This document shows positions 1-5,497 of a DNA stretch of 6,323 bases, piece by piece. Numbering within the stretch: the stretch's first letter is position 1; each line of letters begins with the position of its first letter. The stretch covers positions 1-6,323 of the forward strand of contig JAAZFP010000342.1 of assembly GCA_012511645.1 (NCBI GenBank), read 5' to 3'. The stretch comes from Microbacteriaceae bacterium (lineage in GTDB: Bacteria; Actinomycetota; Actinomycetes; Actinomycetales; Microbacteriaceae). Both the position numbers and the translations under genes were made by a program. Below the pieces are notes generated by a model. The model had not been told where the DNA came from. It was given only the letters and a program-made list of their open reading frames with translations, and ran no database searches.

Positions 1-2
1 AC

Positions 3-617
3 CAGGCAACGACACTGATTCGCTCAGCATGGGCAACCAGCGACCCGCTGCTCACCGAGTACTACGACACCGAGTGGGGCATGCCGGTGCGAGACGAGGC
101 GGGCGTGTTTGAGCGGCTGAGCCTCGAGACCTTCCAGTCGGGCCTCTCGTGGTTGACAGTGCTGCGCAAACGCGATGCATTCCGTGAGGCCTTCGCGGGT
201 TTCGACCCAGAGCGTGTCGCTACCTTCGGCGACACCGACGTCGAGCGGCTGCTCGCAGACGCCAGCATCATTCGCAACCGCCGCAAGATCCTCGCTACCA
301 TTCACAACGCACAGGCCACTGTGCAACTGCGTGACGCCGGCACCACCCTCGCAGAGCTCGTCTGGTCGTTCATGCCAGACCAGAGCCCCACGCCAAAGCA
401 CGACGGTGAGGTGCCGGCGCAGTCACCAGAATCACAGGCGCTCGCCGCAACGCTGAAGCAGTACGGCTTCAGCTTCGTCGGCCCCGTCACGATGTATGCG
501 CTCATGACCGCGATCGGCATCGTCGACGTGCACCTGGTGACGAGCCACCGGCGTGGCTGTTCGGGGCTGTGGAACGGTGATGGCACGAGGCGCCAGGATG
601 CACCGGGCACGCGTTGA
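3..617 (+). CDS. tag: DNA-3-methyladenine glycosylase I (5' partial)
   Basis: This enzyme removes 3-methyladenine from alkylated DNA as the first step of base excision repair in the cytoplasm. The reading frame is open from the left edge and encodes 204 visible residues. It has no ATG, GTG or TTG before the conserved RSAW at 21-32, so the start lies upstream of the window. The ATG at 81 is internal, because the conserved block DPLLTEYYDTEWG precedes it. Aligned by eye without gaps to the E. coli Tag N-terminus, Trp6, Tyr16, Glu38 (126-128) and Trp46 of the base-binding pocket are kept. Three of the four E. coli zinc ligands are not: Cys4 is Ser (24-26), His17 is Tyr (63-65) and Cys179 is Ser (543-545). 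His175 remains (531-533). The C-terminus carries SHRRGCSGLW and a short polar tail. The family is clear; the zinc-free state is inferred. Confidence 0.93.
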   Translation, partial: QATTLIRSAWATSDPLLTEYYDTEWGMPVRDEAGVFERLSLETFQSGLSWLTVLRKRDAFREAFAGFDPERVATFGDTDVERLLADASIIRNRRKILATIHNAQATVQLRDAGTTLAELVWSFMPDQSPTPKHDGEVPAQSPESQALAATLKQYGFSFVGPVTMYALMTAIGIVDVHLVTSHRRGCSGLWNGDGTRRQDAPGTR

Positions 618-710
618 TCACACGCTGACAGTGTGGTGGGCAGACGGCGATCGCTGAGGTGTGGCGGGATAGGATAGTGAGGTTCACTCGACCACTCGAC
701 CGGGAGCAGC
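618..710 (+). promoter_or_regulatory. tag-gatC spacer with candidate gatC promoter
   Basis: This 93-bp gap should contain the promoter of the gatCAB operon if that operon is not simply read through from tag. A TAGGAT at 670-675, within TAGGATAGT, fits the actinobacterial -10 pattern TAnnnT and lies 35 bp before the gatC start. No convincing -35 hexamer is seen at the usual spacing. A GGGAG at 702-706, four bases before the gatC ATG, is the likely ribosome binding site. A small inverted repeat, CACAC/GTGTG (619-623 and 631-635), begins just after the tag stop but is too short to call a terminator. Confidence 0.35.
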
Positions 711-1031
711 ATGTCTGAAACCACTGGTGCGAGCCGTGAGATCTCATCGACCACCGTCGAACATCTCGCTGGGCTCGCTCGGATCGCCCTAACCAGGGAC
801 GAAATCGAAGGCCTCACCGCCGAACTCAGCTCGATCTTGACCCACGTCGCCAAGGTAGCCGAGGTCGCTGGCACCGATGTGCCGGCCACGAGCCACCCGA
901 TTCCGCTCAAGAACGTGACCCGACCCGATGTGGTCGCCGATGTATTGACGCTCGAGCAGTCGCTCGCAAATGCACCCGACGCGGCAGACGGCATGTTCCG
1001 GGTGTCATCGATCCTCGGTGAAGAGCAGTAG
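711..1031 (+). CDS. gatC: Asp/Glu-tRNA amidotransferase subunit C
   Basis: GatC is the small subunit of the cytoplasmic GatCAB amidotransferase. It wraps around the GatA-GatB interface and stabilises the complex, and it has no active site of its own. The 106-residue product shows the family pattern: VEHLAGLARIALT near the N-terminus, then a helix with LSSILTHVAKV, then DVPATSHPIPLKNVTRPDV, and a C-terminal ANAP...FRVSSIL. The length is slightly above the usual 95-100 because about 14 extra residues precede the core. No other ATG, GTG or TTG lies in frame between 711 and the core, so this start is firm. The usual Pro of the closing FRVP motif is Ser here, a mild variation. It is the first gene of gatC-gatA-gatB and stops 10 bp before gatA. 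Confidence 0.97.
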   Translation: MSETTGASREISSTTVEHLAGLARIALTRDEIEGLTAELSSILTHVAKVAEVAGTDVPATSHPIPLKNVTRPDVVADVLTLEQSLANAPDAADGMFRVSSILGEEQ

Positions 1032-1041
1032 GGGCAGGGCG
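1030..1041 (+). promoter_or_regulatory. gatA ribosome binding site overlapping the gatC stop
   Basis: AGGGG at 1030-1034 overlaps the gatC TAG stop (1029-1031) and lies seven bases before the ATG at 1042. This fixes the gatA start at 1042 rather than the upstream in-frame ATG at 970, which lies deep inside gatC. Confidence 0.7.
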
Positions 1042-2577
1042 ATGACTGAACTGATTACACTGACCGCCGCTGACCTGGGCCAGAAGCTCGCCGCGGGTGA
1101 GGTCTCTGCCGTTGAGGCGGCGCAGGCCCACCTCGATCGCATCGAGTCGGTCGATGGCGAGCTCAATGCGTTTCTCGCGACCAACGCTGAGGCGTCACTC
1201 GCCGCTGCCGCTGAGGTTGACGCGCAGCGCAGCCGCGGAGAAGCGCTCGGCGAGCTCGCCGGCGTGCCGCTCGCGGTGAAAGACGTGCTCGTCACCACTG
1301 ACATGCCGACGACGGCAGCGTCGAAGATTCTGCAGGGCTACCGCTCACCGTTCGATGCGACGGTGGTCGCGAAGGCCCGTGCGGCAGGTCTCGTCAACAT
1401 TGGCAAGACCAATATGGATGAGTTCGCAATGGGCTCATCAAACGAGAACTCGGCCTACGGCCCCGTGCACAACCCTTGGGATCTCACTCGGGTGCCCGGC
1501 GGTTCGGGCGGCGGTTCGGCTGCTGCGGTTGCGGCGTTTGCGGCCCCGCTTGCGCTTGGCTCTGATACCGGCGGCTCGATTCGCCAGCCCGCGGCGCTCA
1601 CCGGCACGGTTGGCTTCAAGCCCACCTATGGCGGCGTGAGTCGCTATGGTGCGATCGCGATGGCGTCGTCGCTCGACCAGGTCGGCTCATGCGCTCGCAC
1701 CGTGCTCGATGCGGCGCTGTTGCAAGACGTGATCGCCGGTCATGACCACCACGACGCGACCTCGCTGCAGCATGACTGGCCGTCGATGGCCGCAGCTGCG
1801 CGCTCGGGCGCCTCGCGTGACACGCTGAAGGGTCTCAAGGTTGGCCTCGTGAAGCAGCTCATGCTCGACGGCGTGCAGGCGGGCGCAAAGGCCCGCTTTG
1901 ACGAGGCGGTCGCTCTGCTCACTGCTCACGGTGCTGAGGTCATCGAGATCGACGCCCCGCACTTCGAATACGCGGTTGCCGCCTACTACCTGCTGCACCC
2001 GGCAGAAGCGTCGAGCAATCTCGCGAAGTACGACTCGGTGCGCTACGGCATGCGCGTTACTCCCGATGGTGGCGGCACGGTCGAAGACGTCATGAGCGCG
2101 ACCCGCGCGGCGGGCTTCGGAGACGAGGTCAAGCGACGCATCATCCTCGGCACCTACGCGCTTTCTGCCGGCTACTACGACGCCTATTACGGCAGTGCGC
2201 AAAAGGTGCGCACGCTGATTCAGCGTGACTTCGCTGACGCGTTCGGCGAGGTCGATGTCATCGCCTCGCTGACCGCACCCACGACGGCCTGGCAGATCGG
2301 GCGTGCCGAGAGTGACCCGATGCAGACCTACCTGAACGACGCGACGACGATCCCGGCAAACATGGCGGGTATTCCCGGCCTATCGCTGCCGATCGGCCTC
2401 GCCGACGAAGACTCGCTTCCTGTGGGCCTGCAGCTGCTCGCGCCCGCGTTTGACGACGCTCGCCTGTTCACCACCGGTGCAGCGATTGAGTCGATCATCA
2501 CCGAGCGCGATGGCGCCCCGTTCTACACCAAGGTGCCGTCGCACGGCGCGCTGACGACCGGAAAGGCTGACGCGTAA
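1042..2577 (+). CDS. gatA: Asp/Glu-tRNA amidotransferase subunit A (glutaminase)
   Basis: GatA is the amidase-signature subunit of GatCAB. It hydrolyses glutamine and passes the ammonia through a channel to GatB, completing Gln-tRNA(Gln) or Asn-tRNA(Asn) synthesis in cells that lack the direct synthetase. The 511-residue product has normal family length. The Ser-cisSer-Lys triad is intact: Lys80 in PLAVKDV, cis-Ser155 in VPGGSGGGSAA, and nucleophile Ser179 in SDTGGSIRQPA. The 24-residue Ser-Ser spacing matches other amidase-signature enzymes. SRYGAIAMASSLDQVG and the C-terminal IPANMAGIPGLSLPIG are further GatA hallmarks. The start at 1042 is chosen for its ribosome binding site and the MTELI..TA N-terminus; the longer frame from 970 only adds residues overlapping gatC. 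The TAA stop shares its last base with the gatB ATG. Confidence 0.98.
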   Translation: MTELITLTAADLGQKLAAGEVSAVEAAQAHLDRIESVDGELNAFLATNAEASLAAAAEVDAQRSRGEALGELAGVPLAVKDVLVTTDMPTTAASKILQGYRSPFDATVVAKARAAGLVNIGKTNMDEFAMGSSNENSAYGPVHNPWDLTRVPGGSGGGSAAAVAAFAAPLALGSDTGGSIRQPAALTGTVGFKPTYGGVSRYGAIAMASSLDQVGSCARTVLDAALLQDVIAGHDHHDATSLQHDWPSMAAAARSGASRDTLKGLKVGLVKQLMLDGVQAGAKARFDEAVALLTAHGAEVIEIDAPHFEYAVAAYYLLHPAEASSNLAKYDSVRYGMRVTPDGGGTVEDVMSATRAAGFGDEVKRRIILGTYALSAGYYDAYYGSAQKVRTLIQRDFADAFGEVDVIASLTAPTTAWQIGRAESDPMQTYLNDATTIPANMAGIPGLSLPIGLADEDSLPVGLQLLAPAFDDARLFTTGAAIESIITERDGAPFYTKVPSHGALTTGKADA

Positions 2578-2579
2578 TG
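2560..2579 (+). promoter_or_regulatory. gatB ribosome binding site and TAATG coupling junction
   Basis: GGAAAGG at 2560-2566 lies ten bases before the gatB ATG (2577-2579). The ATG shares one base with the gatA TAA stop (2575-2577). The arrangement suggests coupled translation of the two subunits and favours the 2577 start over a second in-frame ATG at 2595, which has no good site before it. Confidence 0.75.
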
Positions 2580-4100
2580 GCAAAGACGAAGATCATGGAT
2601 TTCGATCGCGCCCTCGAACTGTTTGAGCCGGTCATCGGCCTCGAGGTGCACGTCGAACTCAGCACGAAGACAAAGATGTTCAGCTCAGCACCCAACGAGT
2701 TTGGGTCGCAGCCGAACACAAATGTCACCCCCGTGTGCTTGGGGCTTCCGGGATCACTACCGGTGGTCAACGACCAGGCGGTGCGCTATTCGATCAGCCT
2801 TGGCCTCGCGCTTGGCTGCCAGATCCAGGAGCTGTCGGGCTTCGCACGCAAGAACTACTTCTACCCAGACCTGTCGAAGAACTACCAGATCTCGCAGGCT
2901 GACGACCCGATCGCCTATGACGGCGAAGTTGAGATCGAGCTCGAGTCGGGCCGTGTGGTGCATGTGCCGATCGAGCGCGCGCACATGGAAGAAGACGCGG
3001 GCAAGCTGAACCACGTCGGTGGCTCGACCGGTCGCATTCAGGGCGCAGAGTACTCGCTCGTCGACTACAACCGTGCCGGTGTGCCGCTCGTCGAAATTGT
3101 GACTCGACCGATTTTCGGGGGAGAGGCTGACACCCCCGAGATCGCGGCGGCCTATGTATCGACCATTCGCGACCTCGTCGTGGCGCTTGGTGTGTCTGAT
3201 GCGCGCATGGAGCGCGGCAACCTCCGCTGCGATGCCAACGTGTCACTGCGCCCCCGTGGCAACGAGGGTGCTGGCATGAGCGTGCTCGGCACCCGCACCG
3301 AGACGAAAAACGTGAACTCGCTGCGCTCGATTGAGCGTGCCGTGCGGTTTGAGATTCAGCGTCAGGCGCAGATCCTCTCTGAGGGTGGCACGATCACTCA
3401 AGAGACGCGTCACTGGCACGAAGACACGGGCGAGACCTCGCCGGGTCGCCCGAAGAGCGATGCCGATGACTACCGCTACTTCCCGGAGCCCGATATTCCG
3501 CCGGTTGCGCCATCAGTCGAGCTGATCGAAGAGCTGCGCGCGGCGCTGCCAGAGCACCCGACGCTGCGTCGCCGCCGACTGCGCGACGAGTGGCAGTTCT
3601 CGGCGCTTGAGTTCCGCGATGTCGTGAACGCTGGTCTGATCGATGCGATTGAGGCGACCGTGGCAGCGAATGTGCCGCCGCAGACTGCGCGCAAGTGGTG
3701 GACGGGCGAGATCGCCCGCATCGCCAATGAGCGTGGCGCGGCTCCGACCGACCTGATCAGTCCTGAGCAGATCGCCTCAGTCGTGGCGCTCGTTGACGCG
3801 GGCACGCTGAATGACAAGCTCGCTCGTCAGGTGCTGCAGGGCATCATCGACGGTGAGGGCACCGCCGAAGAGATCGTTGAGACGCAGGGTCTCGCGATCG
3901 TGTCTGACGATGGGGCGCTCATCGCAGCGATCGACGCGGCGCTTGCGCAGCAGCCCGATGTGCTCGAGAAGATTCGCGACGGCAAAGTGCAGGCCGCCGG
4001 TGCCGTGATCGGCGCTGTTATGAAGGCGATGCGCGGCCAGGCTGACGCAGCCCGCGTGCGCGAGCTCGTGCTTGAGCGCGCAGGGTCAGTCGAAGGCTAA
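2577..4100 (+). CDS. gatB: Asp/Glu-tRNA amidotransferase subunit B
   Basis: GatB binds the misacylated tRNA, activates the side-chain carboxylate with ATP and replaces the phosphate with ammonia delivered from GatA. The 507-residue product has typical length. The cradle/kinase domain spans roughly residues 15-310, with VIGLEVHVEL (Glu23, His25), RKNYFYPDL, HMEEDAGKL (136-144) and YSLVDYNRAGVPLVEIVT from residue 159. The first and third motifs belong to the phosphorylation site in solved GatB and GatE structures. GRPKSDADDYRYFPEPD follows. A helical and YqeY-like tRNA-binding tail occupies about 350-505 and contains ARKWWTGE and a glycine-rich GKVQAAGAVIGAVMKAM near the end. PDLSKNYQ has Ser where many homologues have Pro. 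It is the last gene of the operon, with a strong hairpin 19 bp after its TAA. Confidence 0.98.
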   Translation: MAKTKIMDFDRALELFEPVIGLEVHVELSTKTKMFSSAPNEFGSQPNTNVTPVCLGLPGSLPVVNDQAVRYSISLGLALGCQIQELSGFARKNYFYPDLSKNYQISQADDPIAYDGEVEIELESGRVVHVPIERAHMEEDAGKLNHVGGSTGRIQGAEYSLVDYNRAGVPLVEIVTRPIFGGEADTPEIAAAYVSTIRDLVVALGVSDARMERGNLRCDANVSLRPRGNEGAGMSVLGTRTETKNVNSLRSIERAVRFEIQRQAQILSEGGTITQETRHWHEDTGETSPGRPKSDADDYRYFPEPDIPPVAPSVELIEELRAALPEHPTLRRRRLRDEWQFSALEFRDVVNAGLIDAIEATVAANVPPQTARKWWTGEIARIANERGAAPTDLISPEQIASVVALVDAGTLNDKLARQVLQGIIDGEGTAEEIVETQGLAIVSDDGALIAAIDAALAQQPDVLEKIRDGKVQAAGAVIGAVMKAMRGQADAARVRELVLERAGSVEG

Positions 4101-4119
4101 GCTCACCCGCAGGTCAACA

Positions 4120-4160
4120 ACACAGCCCAGGCGAGAACACGTTTCTCGCCTGGGCTGTGT
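4120..4160. terminator. 18-bp perfect hairpin between convergent operons
   Basis: Bases 4120-4137 pair perfectly with 4143-4160 (18 bp) around a five-base loop at 4138-4142. The stem core is AGCCCAGGCGAGAA. It starts 19 bp after the gatB stop and lies between gatB (+) and mvaS (-), so it probably ends transcripts from both sides. Reading plus, the stem is followed by GGTGTCGG with no T-tract. Reading minus, it is followed by TGTTGACC, which is only slightly richer in T. T-poor strong hairpins are often seen at gene ends in high-GC actinobacteria. The structure is seen directly; its terminator role is inferred from position. Confidence 0.85.
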
Positions 4161-4203
4161 GGTGTCGGCCTGATGTTCGAACGCCTCACCTTGGCGGTCT
4201 GAT

Positions 4204-4216
4204 GCGCAGAATGCGC
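4204..4216. repeat. small GCGCA/TGCGC inverted repeat
   Basis: GCGCA at 4204-4208 and TGCGC at 4212-4216 form a 5-bp stem with a GAA triloop on the plus strand. It lies in the convergent spacer between the strong hairpin and the one nearest mvaS. It may assist 3'-end formation or be incidental; it is too short to judge alone. Confidence 0.3.
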
Positions 4217-4235
4217 TCTCGGTACCTCTGAGGTG

Positions 4236-4257
4236 CTGAGAGTCCGCAGACTCTCGG
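4236..4257 (-). terminator. candidate mvaS terminator hairpin
   Basis: GAGAGTC (4238-4244) pairs with GACTCTC (4249-4255) around a CGCA loop. On the plus-strand RNA it extends by a U-G and a C-G pair to 4236 and 4257. It begins 14-16 bp beyond the mvaS stop in the direction of mvaS transcription, a good place for its terminator, but no T-tract follows on either strand. CTCTC at 4216-4220 could alternatively pair with GAGAG at 4238-4242, so two mutually exclusive folds are possible. Confidence 0.5.
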
Positions 4258-4270
4258 GGCTACTCGAGTG

Positions 4271-5479
4271 CTACGCGGCCTGGTCGACGCGCTCGTACTG
4301 ACGCGCCTGGCCGCTGATGCCGGCGAAGCGGTACTGACTGGTGCTGACGCGCGGCGTCACTACATCGGTGGCGCTTGAGAGCTCTGTCGCGTGCAACTCG
4401 CGGTAGTGGTCGATGTCGAGCGGCACGCGCGCGTCGAGCTCGGCGTAGAACCGCGCGGCGCGGCTCGAGTCGAAGTAGCCGGGCTGCACAGTCGCGGTGA
4501 TGAATTCGCTCACGCTGCCCGAGCCGTAGCTGAAGAGCCCGATGCGCTTGCCCTCGAGCGAGTCATCCTGGTGCAGCAGAGATGCGAGGCCAGCGAAGAG
4601 CGACGCGGTGTAGGTGTTGCCGAGGCGTCGGTTGTAGAGCGTGCCGAGCGCGAGGCCGGTGTCGCGGCCGCCACTTGCGGCTTCGCCCGGAAGCGTGACG
4701 TCGAGCTCGCTGCCCACATATGCTGCGAGGTGGGCCTGGCCCTTCTTGGCCATCTTGGTGAACGGCTGGTGGTAGAGCAGGCGGTCGATCTCGTCGAGTG
4801 CGGGGCCGCCCTGTGCCTGCAGGTTGTCCCACGCGCCTGTGAGTGCGTCGAGGTAGGCGCTCACCGAGAGCGCACCATCGACGACCGCGGTTGATGAATC
4901 ATTGGGGCGCCAGAAATCATCGACATCATCGGTGAAAAGCCCCGCGATCGGCTCAATCTCGAGCAATGCGGGGGAAGCGCTGACGAGCATTGCGACCGCA
5001 CCTGCGCCCTGGGTGGGTTCACCGGGACTGTCGAGCTCGTAACGGGCCACGTCGCTCGAAATGATGAGTACGCGCTCGTTTGGGGTGCGGCTGACCATGC
5101 CAATGGCTGCCTGAAGCGCGGCGGTGCCGCCATAGCAAGCCTGCTTGAACTCGACGACACGCACGTCGCTCGGCAAACCCAGTAGGCGGTGCGCCGAGAC
5201 ACCAGCGGCCTTCGACTGGTCGACTCCCGACTCGGTCGCGAAGATCAGCGTGCGAATGCCCTCGGTGCCGTTGCGTTCGAGCAGGGGAGCGGCCGCCGCA
5301 GCGCCCATCGTGATGATGTCTTCATCGGGCGCGGGAAAGCTCATCTGATCCTGGCCCAGCCCAAGCCGGTACTTCGCAGGATCGGTGCCGTTGTGTGACG
5401 CAAGGTCGTCGAGCGTGACCACATAGTGGGTCGTCGCCAGCTCGAGGTCGTGAATGCCGATCGGGGTCGGGGTGGTCAT
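4271..5479 (-). CDS. mvaS: Hydroxymethylglutaryl-CoA synthase
   Basis: MvaS condenses acetyl-CoA with acetoacetyl-CoA to give HMG-CoA, the first committed step of the mevalonate route to isoprenoids. The 402-residue product has a thiolase-fold layout and the expected length. The catalytic triad is recognisable as Glu83 in FATESGVDQSKA, Cys115 in EFKQACYGGTAAL (codon 5135-5137) and His237 in LLYHQPFTKMAKKG. The spacings of 32 and 122 residues equal those of the well-studied Enterococcus enzyme (Glu79, Cys111, His233). GEPTQGAGAVAMLVS and the later LGNTYTASLFAGLASLL and GLFSYGSGSVSEF are also family hallmarks and separate it from ketoacyl-ACP synthase III. The ATG overlaps the mvaA stop as ATGA. 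The gene runs towards gatB and ends 110 bp from the strong shared hairpin. Confidence 0.97.
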   Translation of the reverse strand: MTTPTPIGIHDLELATTHYVVTLDDLASHNGTDPAKYRLGLGQDQMSFPAPDEDIITMGAAAAAPLLERNGTEGIRTLIFATESGVDQSKAAGVSAHRLLGLPSDVRVVEFKQACYGGTAALQAAIGMVSRTPNERVLIISSDVARYELDSPGEPTQGAGAVAMLVSASPALLEIEPIAGLFTDDVDDFWRPNDSSTAVVDGALSVSAYLDALTGAWDNLQAQGGPALDEIDRLLYHQPFTKMAKKGQAHLAAYVGSELDVTLPGEAASGGRDTGLALGTLYNRRLGNTYTASLFAGLASLLHQDDSLEGKRIGLFSYGSGSVSEFITATVQPGYFDSSRAARFYAELDARVPLDIDHYRELHATELSSATDVVTPRVSTSQYRFAGISGQARQYERVDQAA

Positions 5480-5497
5480 GAAGACTGCTGTTCCTTT
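5476..5497 (-). promoter_or_regulatory. mvaS ribosome binding site and ATGA overlap inside mvaA
   Basis: On the minus strand AAAGGAA (5491-5497) lies within the last codons of mvaA, 11 bases before the mvaS ATG (5477-5479). The mvaA TGA (5476-5478) overlaps that ATG in ATGA. This supports the mvaS start and suggests coupled translation of the two mevalonate enzymes. Confidence 0.75.

Noticed and set aside
619..635. CACAC/GTGTG inverted repeat just after the tag stop as a terminator
   Set aside because: The stem is only 5 bp with a 7-base loop and no T-tract.
302..994. Long minus-strand open frame (230 codons) across tag and gatC
   Set aside because: It lies antisense to two clearly recognised genes, spans their gap, has no recognisable motif and reflects the lack of stops typical of high-GC coding DNA.
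970..1041. Longer gatA from the ATG at 970
   Set aside because: It would add 24 residues out of frame within gatC; the ATG at 1042 has a ribosome binding site and the normal GatA N-terminus.
1495..1521. GatA has GGSGGGS rather than GGSSGGS at the amidase signature
   Set aside because: The triad Ser (155) is the first Ser and is kept; the Gly replacement is common in actinobacterial GatA, so it is not a defect.
1687..2202. Minus-strand open frame of 171 codons inside gatA
   Set aside because: It is fully antisense to conserved gatA sequence, with no ribosome binding site or recognised family.
4262..4269. ACTCGAGT palindrome next to the mvaS stop as an operator
   Set aside because: An 8-bp palindrome is expected by chance and lies after the gene, not in a promoter region.
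4391..4894. Plus-strand open frame of 167 codons inside mvaS
   Set aside because: It is antisense to conserved mvaS sequence, with low-complexity composition and no family resemblance.
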